Position numbers and translations under genes: made by a program. Shown in pieces: positions 57,805-64,000 of a stretch of DNA of 64,000 nucleotides (positions within the stretch are counted from its first letter, which is position 1; each line of letters starts with the position of its first letter). This DNA comes from Streptomyces harbinensis (GTDB taxonomy: Bacteria > Actinomycetota > Actinomycetes > Streptomycetales > Streptomycetaceae). The notes beneath the pieces were generated by a model. The model ran no database searches, was not told where the DNA came from, and saw nothing but the letters and a program-made list of their open reading frames with translations. Location: the NCBI RefSeq assembly GCF_900116145.1, contig NZ_FPAB01000007.1, positions 33,316 to 97,315 on the forward strand, in the 5' to 3' direction.

Positions 57805-57807
57805 CCG

Positions 57808-58131
57808 ATGAAGATCAAGAAGGGCGACCTGGTCCAGGTCATCACCGGAAAGGACAAGGGCAAGCAGGGCAAGGTCATCGTGGCCTTCCCCCGCGAGGAC
57901 CGCGTCCTGGTCGAGGGTGTCAACCGGGTCAAGAAGCACACCAAGGCCGGACAGACGGCCCGTGGTTCGAAGACCGGTGGCATCGTGACGACCGAAGCCC
58001 CGATCCACGTGAGCAATGTCGCGCTCGTCGTGGAGAAGGACGGCAAGAAGGTCACCACCCGCGTCGGTTACCGCTTCGACGACGAGGGCAACAAGATCCG
58101 CGTTGCCCGGCGGACCGGTGAGGACATCTGA
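57808..58131 (+). CDS. rplX: 50S ribosomal protein L24
   Basis: 107 aa from ATG 57808. Seen: a KOW motif KIKKGDLVQVITGKDKGKQGKVI and a conserved RVLVEGVNRVKKHTK. Assembly initiator of the large subunit; overlaps rplE by one base. Confidence 0.97.
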   Translation: MKIKKGDLVQVITGKDKGKQGKVIVAFPREDRVLVEGVNRVKKHTKAGQTARGSKTGGIVTTEAPIHVSNVALVVEKDGKKVTTRVGYRFDDEGNKIRVARRTGEDI

Positions 58132-58697
58132 TGACTGCCACTGCCACCACCGCGATCCCGCGTCTGAAGACGCGCTACCGCGAAGAGATCGCCGGCAAGC
58201 TGCACGACGAGTTCAAGTACGAGAACGTCATGCAGATCCCCGGCCTGACCAAGATCGTGGTCAACATGGGTGTGGGCGACGCCGCCCGCGACTCCAAGCT
58301 GATCGAGGGCGCCATCCGCGACCTCGCCACGATCACCGGACAGAAGCCGTCCGTGACGAAGGCCCGCAAGTCCATCGCGCAGTTCAAGCTGCGCGAGGGT
58401 CAGCCGATCGGCGCGCACACCACGCTGCGCGGCGACCGGATGTGGGAGTTCCTCGACCGTCTGCTGTCGCTGGCGCTGCCGCGCATCCGCGACTTCCGGG
58501 GCCTGTCCCCGAAGCAGTTCGACGGCCGGGGGAACTACACCTTCGGGCTGACCGAGCAGGTCATGTTCCACGAGATCGACCCGGACAAGATCGACCGGGT
58601 CCGTGGTATGGACATCACCGTGGTGACCACGGCGACCACCGACGAGGAGGGCCGCGCCCTGCTGCGTCACCTCGGTTTCCCGTTCAAGGAGGCGTGA
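58131..58697 (+). CDS. rplE: 50S ribosomal protein L5
   Basis: 188 aa from ATG 58131. Seen: KYENVMQIPGLTKIVVNMGVGDAARDSKLIEGA, RKSIAQFKLREGQPIGAHTTLRGDRMWEFLDRL and GRGNYTFGLTEQVMFHEID. Binds 5S rRNA. Confidence 0.97.
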   Translation: MTATATTAIPRLKTRYREEIAGKLHDEFKYENVMQIPGLTKIVVNMGVGDAARDSKLIEGAIRDLATITGQKPSVTKARKSIAQFKLREGQPIGAHTTLRGDRMWEFLDRLLSLALPRIRDFRGLSPKQFDGRGNYTFGLTEQVMFHEIDPDKIDRVRGMDITVVTTATTDEEGRALLRHLGFPFKEA

Positions 58698-58700
58698 GCC

Positions 58701-58886
58701 ATGGCGAAGAAGGCCCTGATCCAGAAGGCCGCTCGCAAGCCGAAGTTCGCGGTGCGCGGGTACACCCGCTGCCAGCGCTGCGGACGGCCGCACTCCGTGT
58801 ACCGCAAGTTCGGCCTGTGCCGCGTGTGCCTTCGCGAGATGGCGCACCGCGGCGAGCTGCCGGGCGTCACCAAGAGCTCCTGGTAA
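58701..58886 (+). CDS. rpsN: 30S ribosomal protein S14, zinc-binding type Z
   Basis: 61 aa from ATG 58701. Seen: MAKKALIQKAARKPKFAVRGYTRCQRCGRPHSVYRKFGLCRVCLREMA with the CxxC...CxxC zinc knuckle. The short type Z form expected in the spc operon. Confidence 0.97.
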   Translation: MAKKALIQKAARKPKFAVRGYTRCQRCGRPHSVYRKFGLCRVCLREMAHRGELPGVTKSSW

Positions 58887-58920
58887 TCACTACTACGCCG
58901 TAGGTCCTCGGGGTCCGCTG

Positions 58921-58959
58921 CCCACACTTCGGTGGGTGGCGGCCCCGGGGAAACCCCGG
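58921..58959 (+). promoter_or_regulatory. Paired hairpins in rpsN-rpsH gap
   Basis: The 96-nt gap, long for this operon, holds CCCAC-acttcg-GTGGG (58921-58936) and CCGGGG-AAA-CCCCGG (58945-58959) in a row. They may be a protein-binding or processing site upstream of rpsH; in E. coli S8 regulates the spc operon, but no S8-type site was verified here. Confidence 0.4.
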
Positions 58960-58982
58960 TGGGAGAGGCCGAAGGCCATCTC

Positions 58983-59381
58983 ATGACCATGACCGACCCG
59001 ATCGCAGACATGCTCACGCGTCTGCGGAACGCGAACTCGGCGTACCACGACACCGTCGTGATGCCGCACAGCAAGATCAAGACGCACATCGCGGAGATCC
59101 TCCAGCAGGAGGGCTACATCACCGGCTGGAAGACCGAGGAGGCCCCCGTCGGCCAGAGCCTCGTTCTGGAGCTGAAGTACGGCCCGAACCGCGAGCGTTC
59201 GATCGCCGGCATCAAGCGGATCTCGAAGCCGGGCCTGCGGGTCTACGCGAAGTCCACCAACCTGCCCCGCGTGCTGGGCGGCCTCGGCGTGGCGATCATC
59301 TCCACGTCCAACGGCCTCCTGACCGGCCAGCAGGCTCAGAAGAAGGGCGTGGGTGGGGAAGTCCTCGCCTACGTCTGGTAA
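58983..59381 (+). CDS. rpsH: 30S ribosomal protein S8
   Basis: 132 aa from ATG 58983, giving the conserved MTMTDPIADMLTRLRNANSA; an open frame upstream is leader sequence. Seen: the C-terminal PGLRVYAKSTNLPRVLGGLGVAIISTS and GKKGVGGEVLAYVW-type end (KKGVGGEVLAYVW). Confidence 0.97.
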   Translation: MTMTDPIADMLTRLRNANSAYHDTVVMPHSKIKTHIAEILQQEGYITGWKTEEAPVGQSLVLELKYGPNRERSIAGIKRISKPGLRVYAKSTNLPRVLGGLGVAIISTSNGLLTGQQAQKKGVGGEVLAYVW

Positions 59382-59400
59382 CGGAAGGGAACGGATAGCC

Positions 59401-59940
59401 ATGTCGCGTATCGGCAAGCTCCCCATCCAGGTTCCCGCCGGTGTGGACGTCACCATCGACGGCCGTACGGTCGCGGTGAAGGGCCCCAAGGGCTCTCTCT
59501 CGCACACGGTCGCCGCGCCTATCGACGTCGAGCGGAGTGAGGACGGCACCATCGTCGTCTCCCGCCCGAACGACGAGAACCGGAACAAGTCCCTGCACGG
59601 CCTGTCCCGCACGCTGGTGGCGAACCTGATCATCGGCGTGACCGAGGGTTACAGCAAGGACCTCGAAATCAGCGGTGTCGGTTACCGCGTGGCCGCGAAG
59701 GGCTCCAACCTGGAGTTCTCCCTCGGCTACAGCCACCCGATCCTCGTCGAGGCCCCCGAGGGCATCACCTTCAAGGTGGACTCGCCCACGAAGCTGAGCG
59801 TCCAGGGGATCGACAAGCAGAAGGTCGGCGAGGTCGCCGCGAAGATCCGCAAGCTGCGCAAGCCCGACCCGTACAAGGCCAAGGGCGTCAAGTACGCGGG
59901 CGAGGTCATCCGCCGCAAGGTCGGAAAGGCTGGTAAGTAA
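59401..59940 (+). CDS. rplF: 50S ribosomal protein L6
   Basis: 179 aa from ATG 59401. Seen: MSRIGKLPIQVPAGVDVTIDGRTVAVKGPKGSL and the C-terminal PDPYKAKGVKYAGEVIRRKVGKAGK. Two repeated L6 domains; near the sarcin-ricin loop. Confidence 0.97.
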   Translation: MSRIGKLPIQVPAGVDVTIDGRTVAVKGPKGSLSHTVAAPIDVERSEDGTIVVSRPNDENRNKSLHGLSRTLVANLIIGVTEGYSKDLEISGVGYRVAAKGSNLEFSLGYSHPILVEAPEGITFKVDSPTKLSVQGIDKQKVGEVAAKIRKLRKPDPYKAKGVKYAGEVIRRKVGKAGK

Positions 59941-59943
59941 GCC

Positions 59944-60327
59944 ATGGCATACGGCATCAAGATCGCCAAGGGCGATGCCCGTAAGCGTACGGCGAACAAG
60001 CGGCGTCACCTGCGGATCCGCAAGAAGGTCTCCGGCACCGCCGCGCGTCCGCGGCTGGTCGTGACCCGCTCGAACCGTCACATGGTGGCCCAGGTCATCG
60101 ACGACATCGAGGGTCACACGCTGGCGTCGGCCTCCTCCCTGGATGTCTCCATCCGGGGCAAGGAGGGCGACAAGAGCGACAAGGCCAAGAAGGTCGGCGC
60201 CCTGGTGGCCGAGCGGGCCAAGGCCGCGGGCATCGAGGCCGTGGTCTTCGACCGTGGCGGCAACAAGTACGCCGGGCGCGTGGCCGCGCTCGCGGACGCC
60301 GCCCGTGAGGCGGGGCTCAAGTTCTGA
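59944..60327 (+). CDS. rplR: 50S ribosomal protein L18
   Basis: 127 aa from ATG 59944. Seen: a basic N-terminus and RLVVTRSNRHMVAQVIDDIEGHTLASASS, then FDRGGNKYAGRVAALADAAREAGLKF. Binds 5S rRNA. Confidence 0.97.
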   Translation: MAYGIKIAKGDARKRTANKRRHLRIRKKVSGTAARPRLVVTRSNRHMVAQVIDDIEGHTLASASSLDVSIRGKEGDKSDKAKKVGALVAERAKAAGIEAVVFDRGGNKYAGRVAALADAAREAGLKF

Positions 60328-60364
60328 GCCGGTTCCGTCGACTGATTCGAGAGAGGTAATTCCA

Positions 60365-60967
60365 ATGGCTGGACCCCAGCGCCGCGGTGGCGGCGCCGGT
60401 GGCGGCGAGCGACGGGACCGTAAGGGTCGGGACGGTGGCGCTGCCGCCGAGAAGACCGCGTACGTCGAGCGTGTCGTCGCGATCAACCGCGTCGCCAAGG
60501 TTGTGAAGGGTGGTCGTCGCTTCAGCTTCACCGCGCTGGTCGTGGTGGGCGACGGTGACGGCACCGTGGGTGTCGGTTACGGCAAGGCCAAGGAGGTGCC
60601 GGCCGCCATCGCCAAGGGTGTGGAGGAGGCCAAGAAGCACTTCTTCAAGGTCCCCCGTATCCAGGGCACCATCCCGCACCCGATCCAGGGTGAGGAGGCC
60701 GCGGGTGTCGTGCTGCTCAAGCCGGCGTCCCCCGGTACCGGTGTGATCGCCGGTGGCCCGGTGCGCGCCGTCCTGGAGTGCGCGGGCATCCACGACGTGC
60801 TGAGCAAGTCGCTCGGTTCGTCGAACCCCATCAACATCGTGCACGCCACGGTGGCCGCTCTGCGGGGCCTGCAGCGCCCCGAGGAGATCGCCGCCCGCCG
60901 TGGTCTGCCGCTGGAGGACGTGGCTCCCGCCGCTCTGCTGCGGGCCAGGGCCGGGGTGAGTGCGTGA
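60365..60967 (+). CDS. rpsE: 30S ribosomal protein S5
   Basis: 200 aa from ATG 60365 (GAGAGG upstream). Seen: a Gly/Arg-rich N-tail (1-30), the double-stranded-RNA-binding motif (RVAKVVKGGRRFSFTALVVVGDGDGTVGVGYGKAKEVPAAIAKG, here cut to key parts) and AVLECAGIHDVLSKSLGSSNPINIV. Overlaps rpmD by one base. Confidence 0.96.
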   Translation: MAGPQRRGGGAGGGERRDRKGRDGGAAAEKTAYVERVVAINRVAKVVKGGRRFSFTALVVVGDGDGTVGVGYGKAKEVPAAIAKGVEEAKKHFFKVPRIQGTIPHPIQGEEAAGVVLLKPASPGTGVIAGGPVRAVLECAGIHDVLSKSLGSSNPINIVHATVAALRGLQRPEEIAARRGLPLEDVAPAALLRARAGVSA

Positions 60968-61149
60968 TGGCGCGGCTGAAGATCACCCAGGTCAAGTCCT
61001 ACATCGGCAGCAAGCAGAATCACCGTGACTCGCTGCGTTCGCTCGGTCTGAAGAAGATCAACGACGTGGTCGTCAAGGACGACCGCCCGGAGATCCGCGG
61101 CATGGCCAACGCGGTGCGGCACCTGGTGAAGGTCGAGGAGGTCGACTGA
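60967..61149 (+). CDS. rpmD: 50S ribosomal protein L30
   Basis: 60 aa from ATG 60967 (TGATG). Seen: ITQVKSYIGSKQNHRDSLRSLGLKKINDVVVKDDRPEIRGMANAVRHLV, the complete L30 fold at normal length. Confidence 0.97.
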   Translation: MARLKITQVKSYIGSKQNHRDSLRSLGLKKINDVVVKDDRPEIRGMANAVRHLVKVEEVD

Positions 61150-61150
61150 C

Positions 61151-61618
61151 ATGGCGCAGGAAGAGAACAGCGGCGCGCCGCTGAAGCTGCACCACCTGCG
61201 GCCCGCCCCCGGCGCCAAGACCGCCAAGATCCGGGTGGGTCGTGGTGAGGCGTCCAAGGGCAAGACCGCCGGCCGCGGTACCAAGGGCACCAAGGCCCGG
61301 TACCAGGTGCGGGCGGGCTTCGAGGGCGGGCAGCTGCCGCTGCACATGCGGCTGCCCAAGCTCAAGGGCTTCAACAACCCGAACCACAAGCAGTTCCAGG
61401 TCGTCAACCTGGACAAGCTGGCGCAGTTGTACCCCGAGGGTGGCGACGTGACCGTCGCCGACCTCGTGGCCAAGGGCGCGGTGCGGAAGAACGAGCTGGT
61501 GAAGGTCCTCGGCTCCGGTGACGTCTCGGTGGCGCTGACGGTGACGGTTGACGCCGTTTCCGGCTCCGCCAAGGAGAAGATCACCGCGGCCGGCGGCACC
61601 GTGACCGAGCTGCTCTGA
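61151..61618 (+). CDS. rplO: 50S ribosomal protein L15
   Basis: 155 aa from ATG 61151. Seen: LKLHHLRPAPGAKTAKIRVGRG, GKTAGRGTKGTKARYQVR and the C-terminal AGGTVTELL. The N-terminus (AQEENSGAP) is a few residues longer than the usual Streptomyces form. Last gene before the terminator and secY. Confidence 0.96.
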   Translation: MAQEENSGAPLKLHHLRPAPGAKTAKIRVGRGEASKGKTAGRGTKGTKARYQVRAGFEGGQLPLHMRLPKLKGFNNPNHKQFQVVNLDKLAQLYPEGGDVTVADLVAKGAVRKNELVKVLGSGDVSVALTVTVDAVSGSAKEKITAAGGTVTELL

Positions 61619-61635
61619 GCCGCATGAAGTGCGAG

Positions 61636-61670
61636 TGACCGGGGATGCCTGAAGGAGGCATCCCCGGTCA
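61636..61670 (+). terminator. rplO-secY terminator
   Basis: Perfect 15-bp stem (61636-61650 with 61656-61670), loop GAAGG, 18 bases after the rplO stop. Confidence 0.75.
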
Positions 61671-61674
61671 GTCG

Positions 61675-61703
61675 TTCCGGCCCGGCGCATCCGCCGGTAA
61701 GGT
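61675..61703 (+). promoter_or_regulatory. secY promoter candidate
   Basis: TTCCGG (61675-61680), 17-base spacer, TAAGGT (61698-61703); about 125 bases before secY, directly after the terminator. Confidence 0.5.
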
Positions 61704-61831
61704 GGCGTGCGTTGCCGTCAACCGGGGCCGACCGCTGCCCGGCGGGCAGCGGAGTTCGTGCCCAGCTTTCTATCCGTTGACCTTCAAGACCATCACCTCT
61801 CGCGCGCGCCGCGGGGGGCGCAGGAGGAACC

Positions 61832-63154
61832 GTGCTCACCGCGTTCGCCCGGGCGTTCCGGACGCCTGACCTGCGCAAGAAGCTGCTCTTCACGCTCGGC
61901 ATCGTGGTGCTGTTCCGCTTCGGGCAGCACATCCCGGTTCCCGGTGTGAGTTTCCAGAACGTCCAGGAGTGTGTGGACCAGGCGGCGGCCGGAGGCAACT
62001 CCGGGCTCTTCGGTCTGGTCAACATGTTCAGCGGTGGGGCTCTGCTCCAGCTGACGATCTTCGCGCTCGGCATCATGCCGTACATCACCGCGAGCATCAT
62101 TCTGCAGCTGCTTGTCGTCGTGATCCCCCGCCTCGAAGCCCTGAAGAAGGAGGGCCAGTCGGGGCAGGCGAAGATCACCCAGTACACGCGTTATCTGACG
62201 ATGGCCCTGGCCGTGCTCCAGGCCACCGGCCTGGTGGCCACCGCCCGCAGCGGCTCGCTCTTCCCGAACTGCACGGTCGCGGGCGAGATCATCCCCTCCG
62301 ACTCGATCTTCACCACGGTCCTCATGGTGATCGCGCTGACCTCGGCCACCGCGCTGATCATGTGGATGGGTGAGCTGATCACCGACCGCGGCATCGGCAA
62401 CGGCATGTCGATGCTGATGTTCACCTCGATCGCGGCCGGCTTCCCGTCGGCGCTGTGGCAGATCAAGCTCTCCGGTTCGCTCGCGGACGGCTGGATCGAG
62501 TTCGGCGTCGTGGTGGCCTGTGGTCTGGCGATGGTCGGCCTGGTGGTCTTCGTGGAGCTGGCGCAGCGCCGGATCCCGGTGCAGTACGCCAAGCGCATGA
62601 TCGGCCGGCGCTCGTACGGCGGCACGTCCACGTACATCCCGCTCAAGGTGAACCAGGCCGGTGTGATCCCGGTGATCTTCGCTTCCTCGCTGCTCTACAT
62701 CCCGCAGCTGCTGGTGCAGTTCGCCGGGACGGACGCGGGCGGCTGGGCGGACTGGGTGCAGCGGTACTTCACCGGTGGTGACCACCCGTACTACATCATC
62801 ACCTACTTCCTGCTGATCGTCTTCTTCGCGTTCTTCTACGTGGCCATCACCTTCAACCCCGAAGACGTGGCCGAAAACATGAAGAAGTATGGTGGTTTCA
62901 TCCCGGGCATCCGGGCTGGCCGACCCACGGTCGAATACCTGAGCTATGTGCTGAACCGCATCACCTGGCCCGGGTCGCTGTACCTGGGTCTGATCGCGCT
63001 GGTGCCCACCGTGGCGCTGGTGATGTTCAACGCCCAGCAGGACTTCCCCTTCGGTGGCACATCCATCCTGATCATCGTGGGTGTCGGCCTGGAAACGGTG
63101 CGGCAGATCGAGAGCCAGCTCCACCAGCGCAATTACGAAGGGTTCCTCCGCTGA
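61832..63154 (+). CDS. secY: Preprotein translocase subunit SecY
   Basis: 440 aa from GTG 61832 (CAGGAGGAACC upstream). Seen: ten membrane spans, FRFGQHIPVPGVSF in the first loop, the plug region NMFSGGALLQLTIFALGIMPYITASII, the LLTPIKVNQAGVIPVIFASS-type segment (PLKVNQAGVIPVIFASSLLYIP) and a cytoplasmic RPTVEYLSYVLNRITWPGS. Channel of the Sec translocon. The stop overlaps the adk ATG. Confidence 0.97.
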   Translation: MLTAFARAFRTPDLRKKLLFTLGIVVLFRFGQHIPVPGVSFQNVQECVDQAAAGGNSGLFGLVNMFSGGALLQLTIFALGIMPYITASIILQLLVVVIPRLEALKKEGQSGQAKITQYTRYLTMALAVLQATGLVATARSGSLFPNCTVAGEIIPSDSIFTTVLMVIALTSATALIMWMGELITDRGIGNGMSMLMFTSIAAGFPSALWQIKLSGSLADGWIEFGVVVACGLAMVGLVVFVELAQRRIPVQYAKRMIGRRSYGGTSTYIPLKVNQAGVIPVIFASSLLYIPQLLVQFAGTDAGGWADWVQRYFTGGDHPYYIITYFLLIVFFAFFYVAITFNPEDVAENMKKYGGFIPGIRAGRPTVEYLSYVLNRITWPGSLYLGLIALVPTVALVMFNAQQDFPFGGTSILIIVGVGLETVRQIESQLHQRNYEGFLR

Positions 63155-63813
63155 TGCGAATCGTCCTCGTCGGACCGCCGGGCGCGGGCAAGGGCACGCA
63201 GGCCGCGCTCCTCGCCGAACGTCTCGGTATTCCGCACATCTCGACCGGAAACCTGTTCCGGGACAACATCAGCCAGGGCACGGAGCTGGGCCTCGCGGTC
63301 AAGCAGATCCTGGACGAGGGTGGTCTGGTCCCGGACGAGGTGACCATCGCGATGGCGGCGGACCGGCTCGCGCAGCCGGACGCCGGGGACGGTTTTCTGC
63401 TGGACGGCTTCCCGCGCAACATCGCCCAGGCCCAGGCGCTGGACGAGCTGCTCGGCAAGGACGGGCACAAGCTGACCGCGGTGCTCGACCTGGAGGTCCC
63501 CGAGGACGAGGTGGTCAAGCGGATCGCCGGCCGCCGGATGTGCCGCAAGAACAGCCAGCACGTCTTCCACGTGGAGTACGCGCCGCCGGCCGTCCCGGGC
63601 GTCTGCGACGAGTGCGGCGGTGAGCTGTACCAGCGCAGTGACGACCAGGAGGACACGGTCCGGCACCGGCTGGAGCTGTACCACCAGGAGACCGAGCCGA
63701 TCATCGGCTACTACCGCGAGCAGGGCCTGGTCGTGACCATTCAGGCGCTCGGCCCGGTTCCGGAGATCACGCAGCGCGCGCTGTCGGCGCTGCCCGAGGC
63801 GGACGCCGCGTAG
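63154..63813 (+). CDS. adk: Adenylate kinase
   Basis: 219 aa from ATG 63154 (TGATG overlap with secY). Seen: P-loop GPPGAGKGTQA (7-17), DGFPRN, the long LID domain with a tetracysteine-like zinc site (RRMC...CDECGGELY) and DDQEDTVRHRLELYHQET. Balances ATP, ADP and AMP. Followed by a strong hairpin. Confidence 0.97.
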   Translation: MRIVLVGPPGAGKGTQAALLAERLGIPHISTGNLFRDNISQGTELGLAVKQILDEGGLVPDEVTIAMAADRLAQPDAGDGFLLDGFPRNIAQAQALDELLGKDGHKLTAVLDLEVPEDEVVKRIAGRRMCRKNSQHVFHVEYAPPAVPGVCDECGGELYQRSDDQEDTVRHRLELYHQETEPIIGYYREQGLVVTIQALGPVPEITQRALSALPEADAA

Positions 63814-63847
63814 CGCGGCGCGTACGGGGCGTGTCCCCGCCGCTGTG

Positions 63848-63887
63848 ACGGCCGCAGCGACCGCCTACGGGCGGGCGCTGCGGCCGT
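63848..63887 (+). terminator. adk terminator
   Basis: 12-bp perfect outer stem (63848-63859 with 63876-63887) plus inner CCGCC/GGCGG; ends 57 bases before the map start. Confidence 0.7.
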
Positions 63888-63944
63888 ACTGTGGAAAGGG
63901 CCCGCTGGGGCCGCCCCGATACGGACGAGGACGAGGAACCTTCG

Positions 63945-64000
63945 ATGGTGGAGATCAAGACCCCCGAGCAGATCGCGAAGATGCGGGCGGCCGGGCTCGT
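63945..64000 (+). CDS. map: Methionine aminopeptidase, 5' part
   Basis: 18 codons and two bases from ATG 63945 (GAGGAACC upstream), running off the window: MVEIKTPEQIAKMRAAGLV, the standard type I MAP start. It follows adk as in other actinobacteria. Confidence 0.85.
   Translation, partial: MVEIKTPEQIAKMRAAGL

Overview
High-GC actinobacterial chromosome, almost certainly Streptomyces or a close relative. The evidence is the extreme third-position GC, many GTG/TTG and apparently leaderless starts, a 281-aa NusG with an acidic N-terminal extension, an rpoB TTG start that reproduces published S. coelicolor residue numbering, zinc-type S14 and L33, a sugar ABC system without its own ATPase, and the conserved order thrT-metT-rpmG-hadA-hadB ... 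trpT-secE-nusG, which is shared with mycobacteria. All calls come from reading the sequence; no database search was run.

Region 1 (1-6200) is the accessory edge of a contractile injection system (CIS) locus: a single-span membrane protein with an outside ricin-type lectin domain, an AAA+ ATPase (Pvc15-like), a Pvc16/DUF4255 tail-terminator protein and a LuxR-type regulator with an atypical receiver. A divergent TetR gene has three copies of one inverted repeat in the shared control region; one lies over its own leaderless promoter and one over the probable luxR promoter. The structural CIS genes would lie left of position 1.

Region 2 (6200-17500) holds small metabolic genes (NAD(P)-binding protein, alpha/beta hydrolase, amidohydrolase with lost metal ligands), tRNA-Thr, tRNA-Met, rpmG and the FAS-II dehydratase pair hadAB. 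It continues with a TetR/MFS efflux pair sharing a 20-bp operator, murB, an inositol-polyphosphate-kinase-family protein (unexpected in bacteria), adenosine deaminase, an aspartate aminotransferase and tRNA-Trp.

Region 3 (17500-40000) is the transcription/translation core: secE-nusG, rplK-rplA, a lipoprotein, rplJ-rplL, rpoB-rpoC, rpsL-rpsG-fusA-tuf. The normally tight nusG-rplK junction is split by 4.6 kb carrying a two-component system, a Tat-exported TAXI binding protein and a dicarboxylate/amino-acid symporter.

Region 4 (40000-51760) is transport and signalling: a DUF485/ActP-like symporter pair, a Ugp-like glycerol-3-phosphate ABC operon, a compact ACP-ketosynthase-hydrolase operon, and a divergent LytS/LytTR two-component system that runs straight into a second small-membrane-protein/symporter pair.

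Region 5 (51760-64000) is the S10-spc operon from rpsJ to rplO, followed by secY-adk and the start of map. The rpsJ and rpsL leaders carry an identical 25-nt element with a hairpin core. No CRISPR array, insertion sequence, integrase or attachment site was seen.
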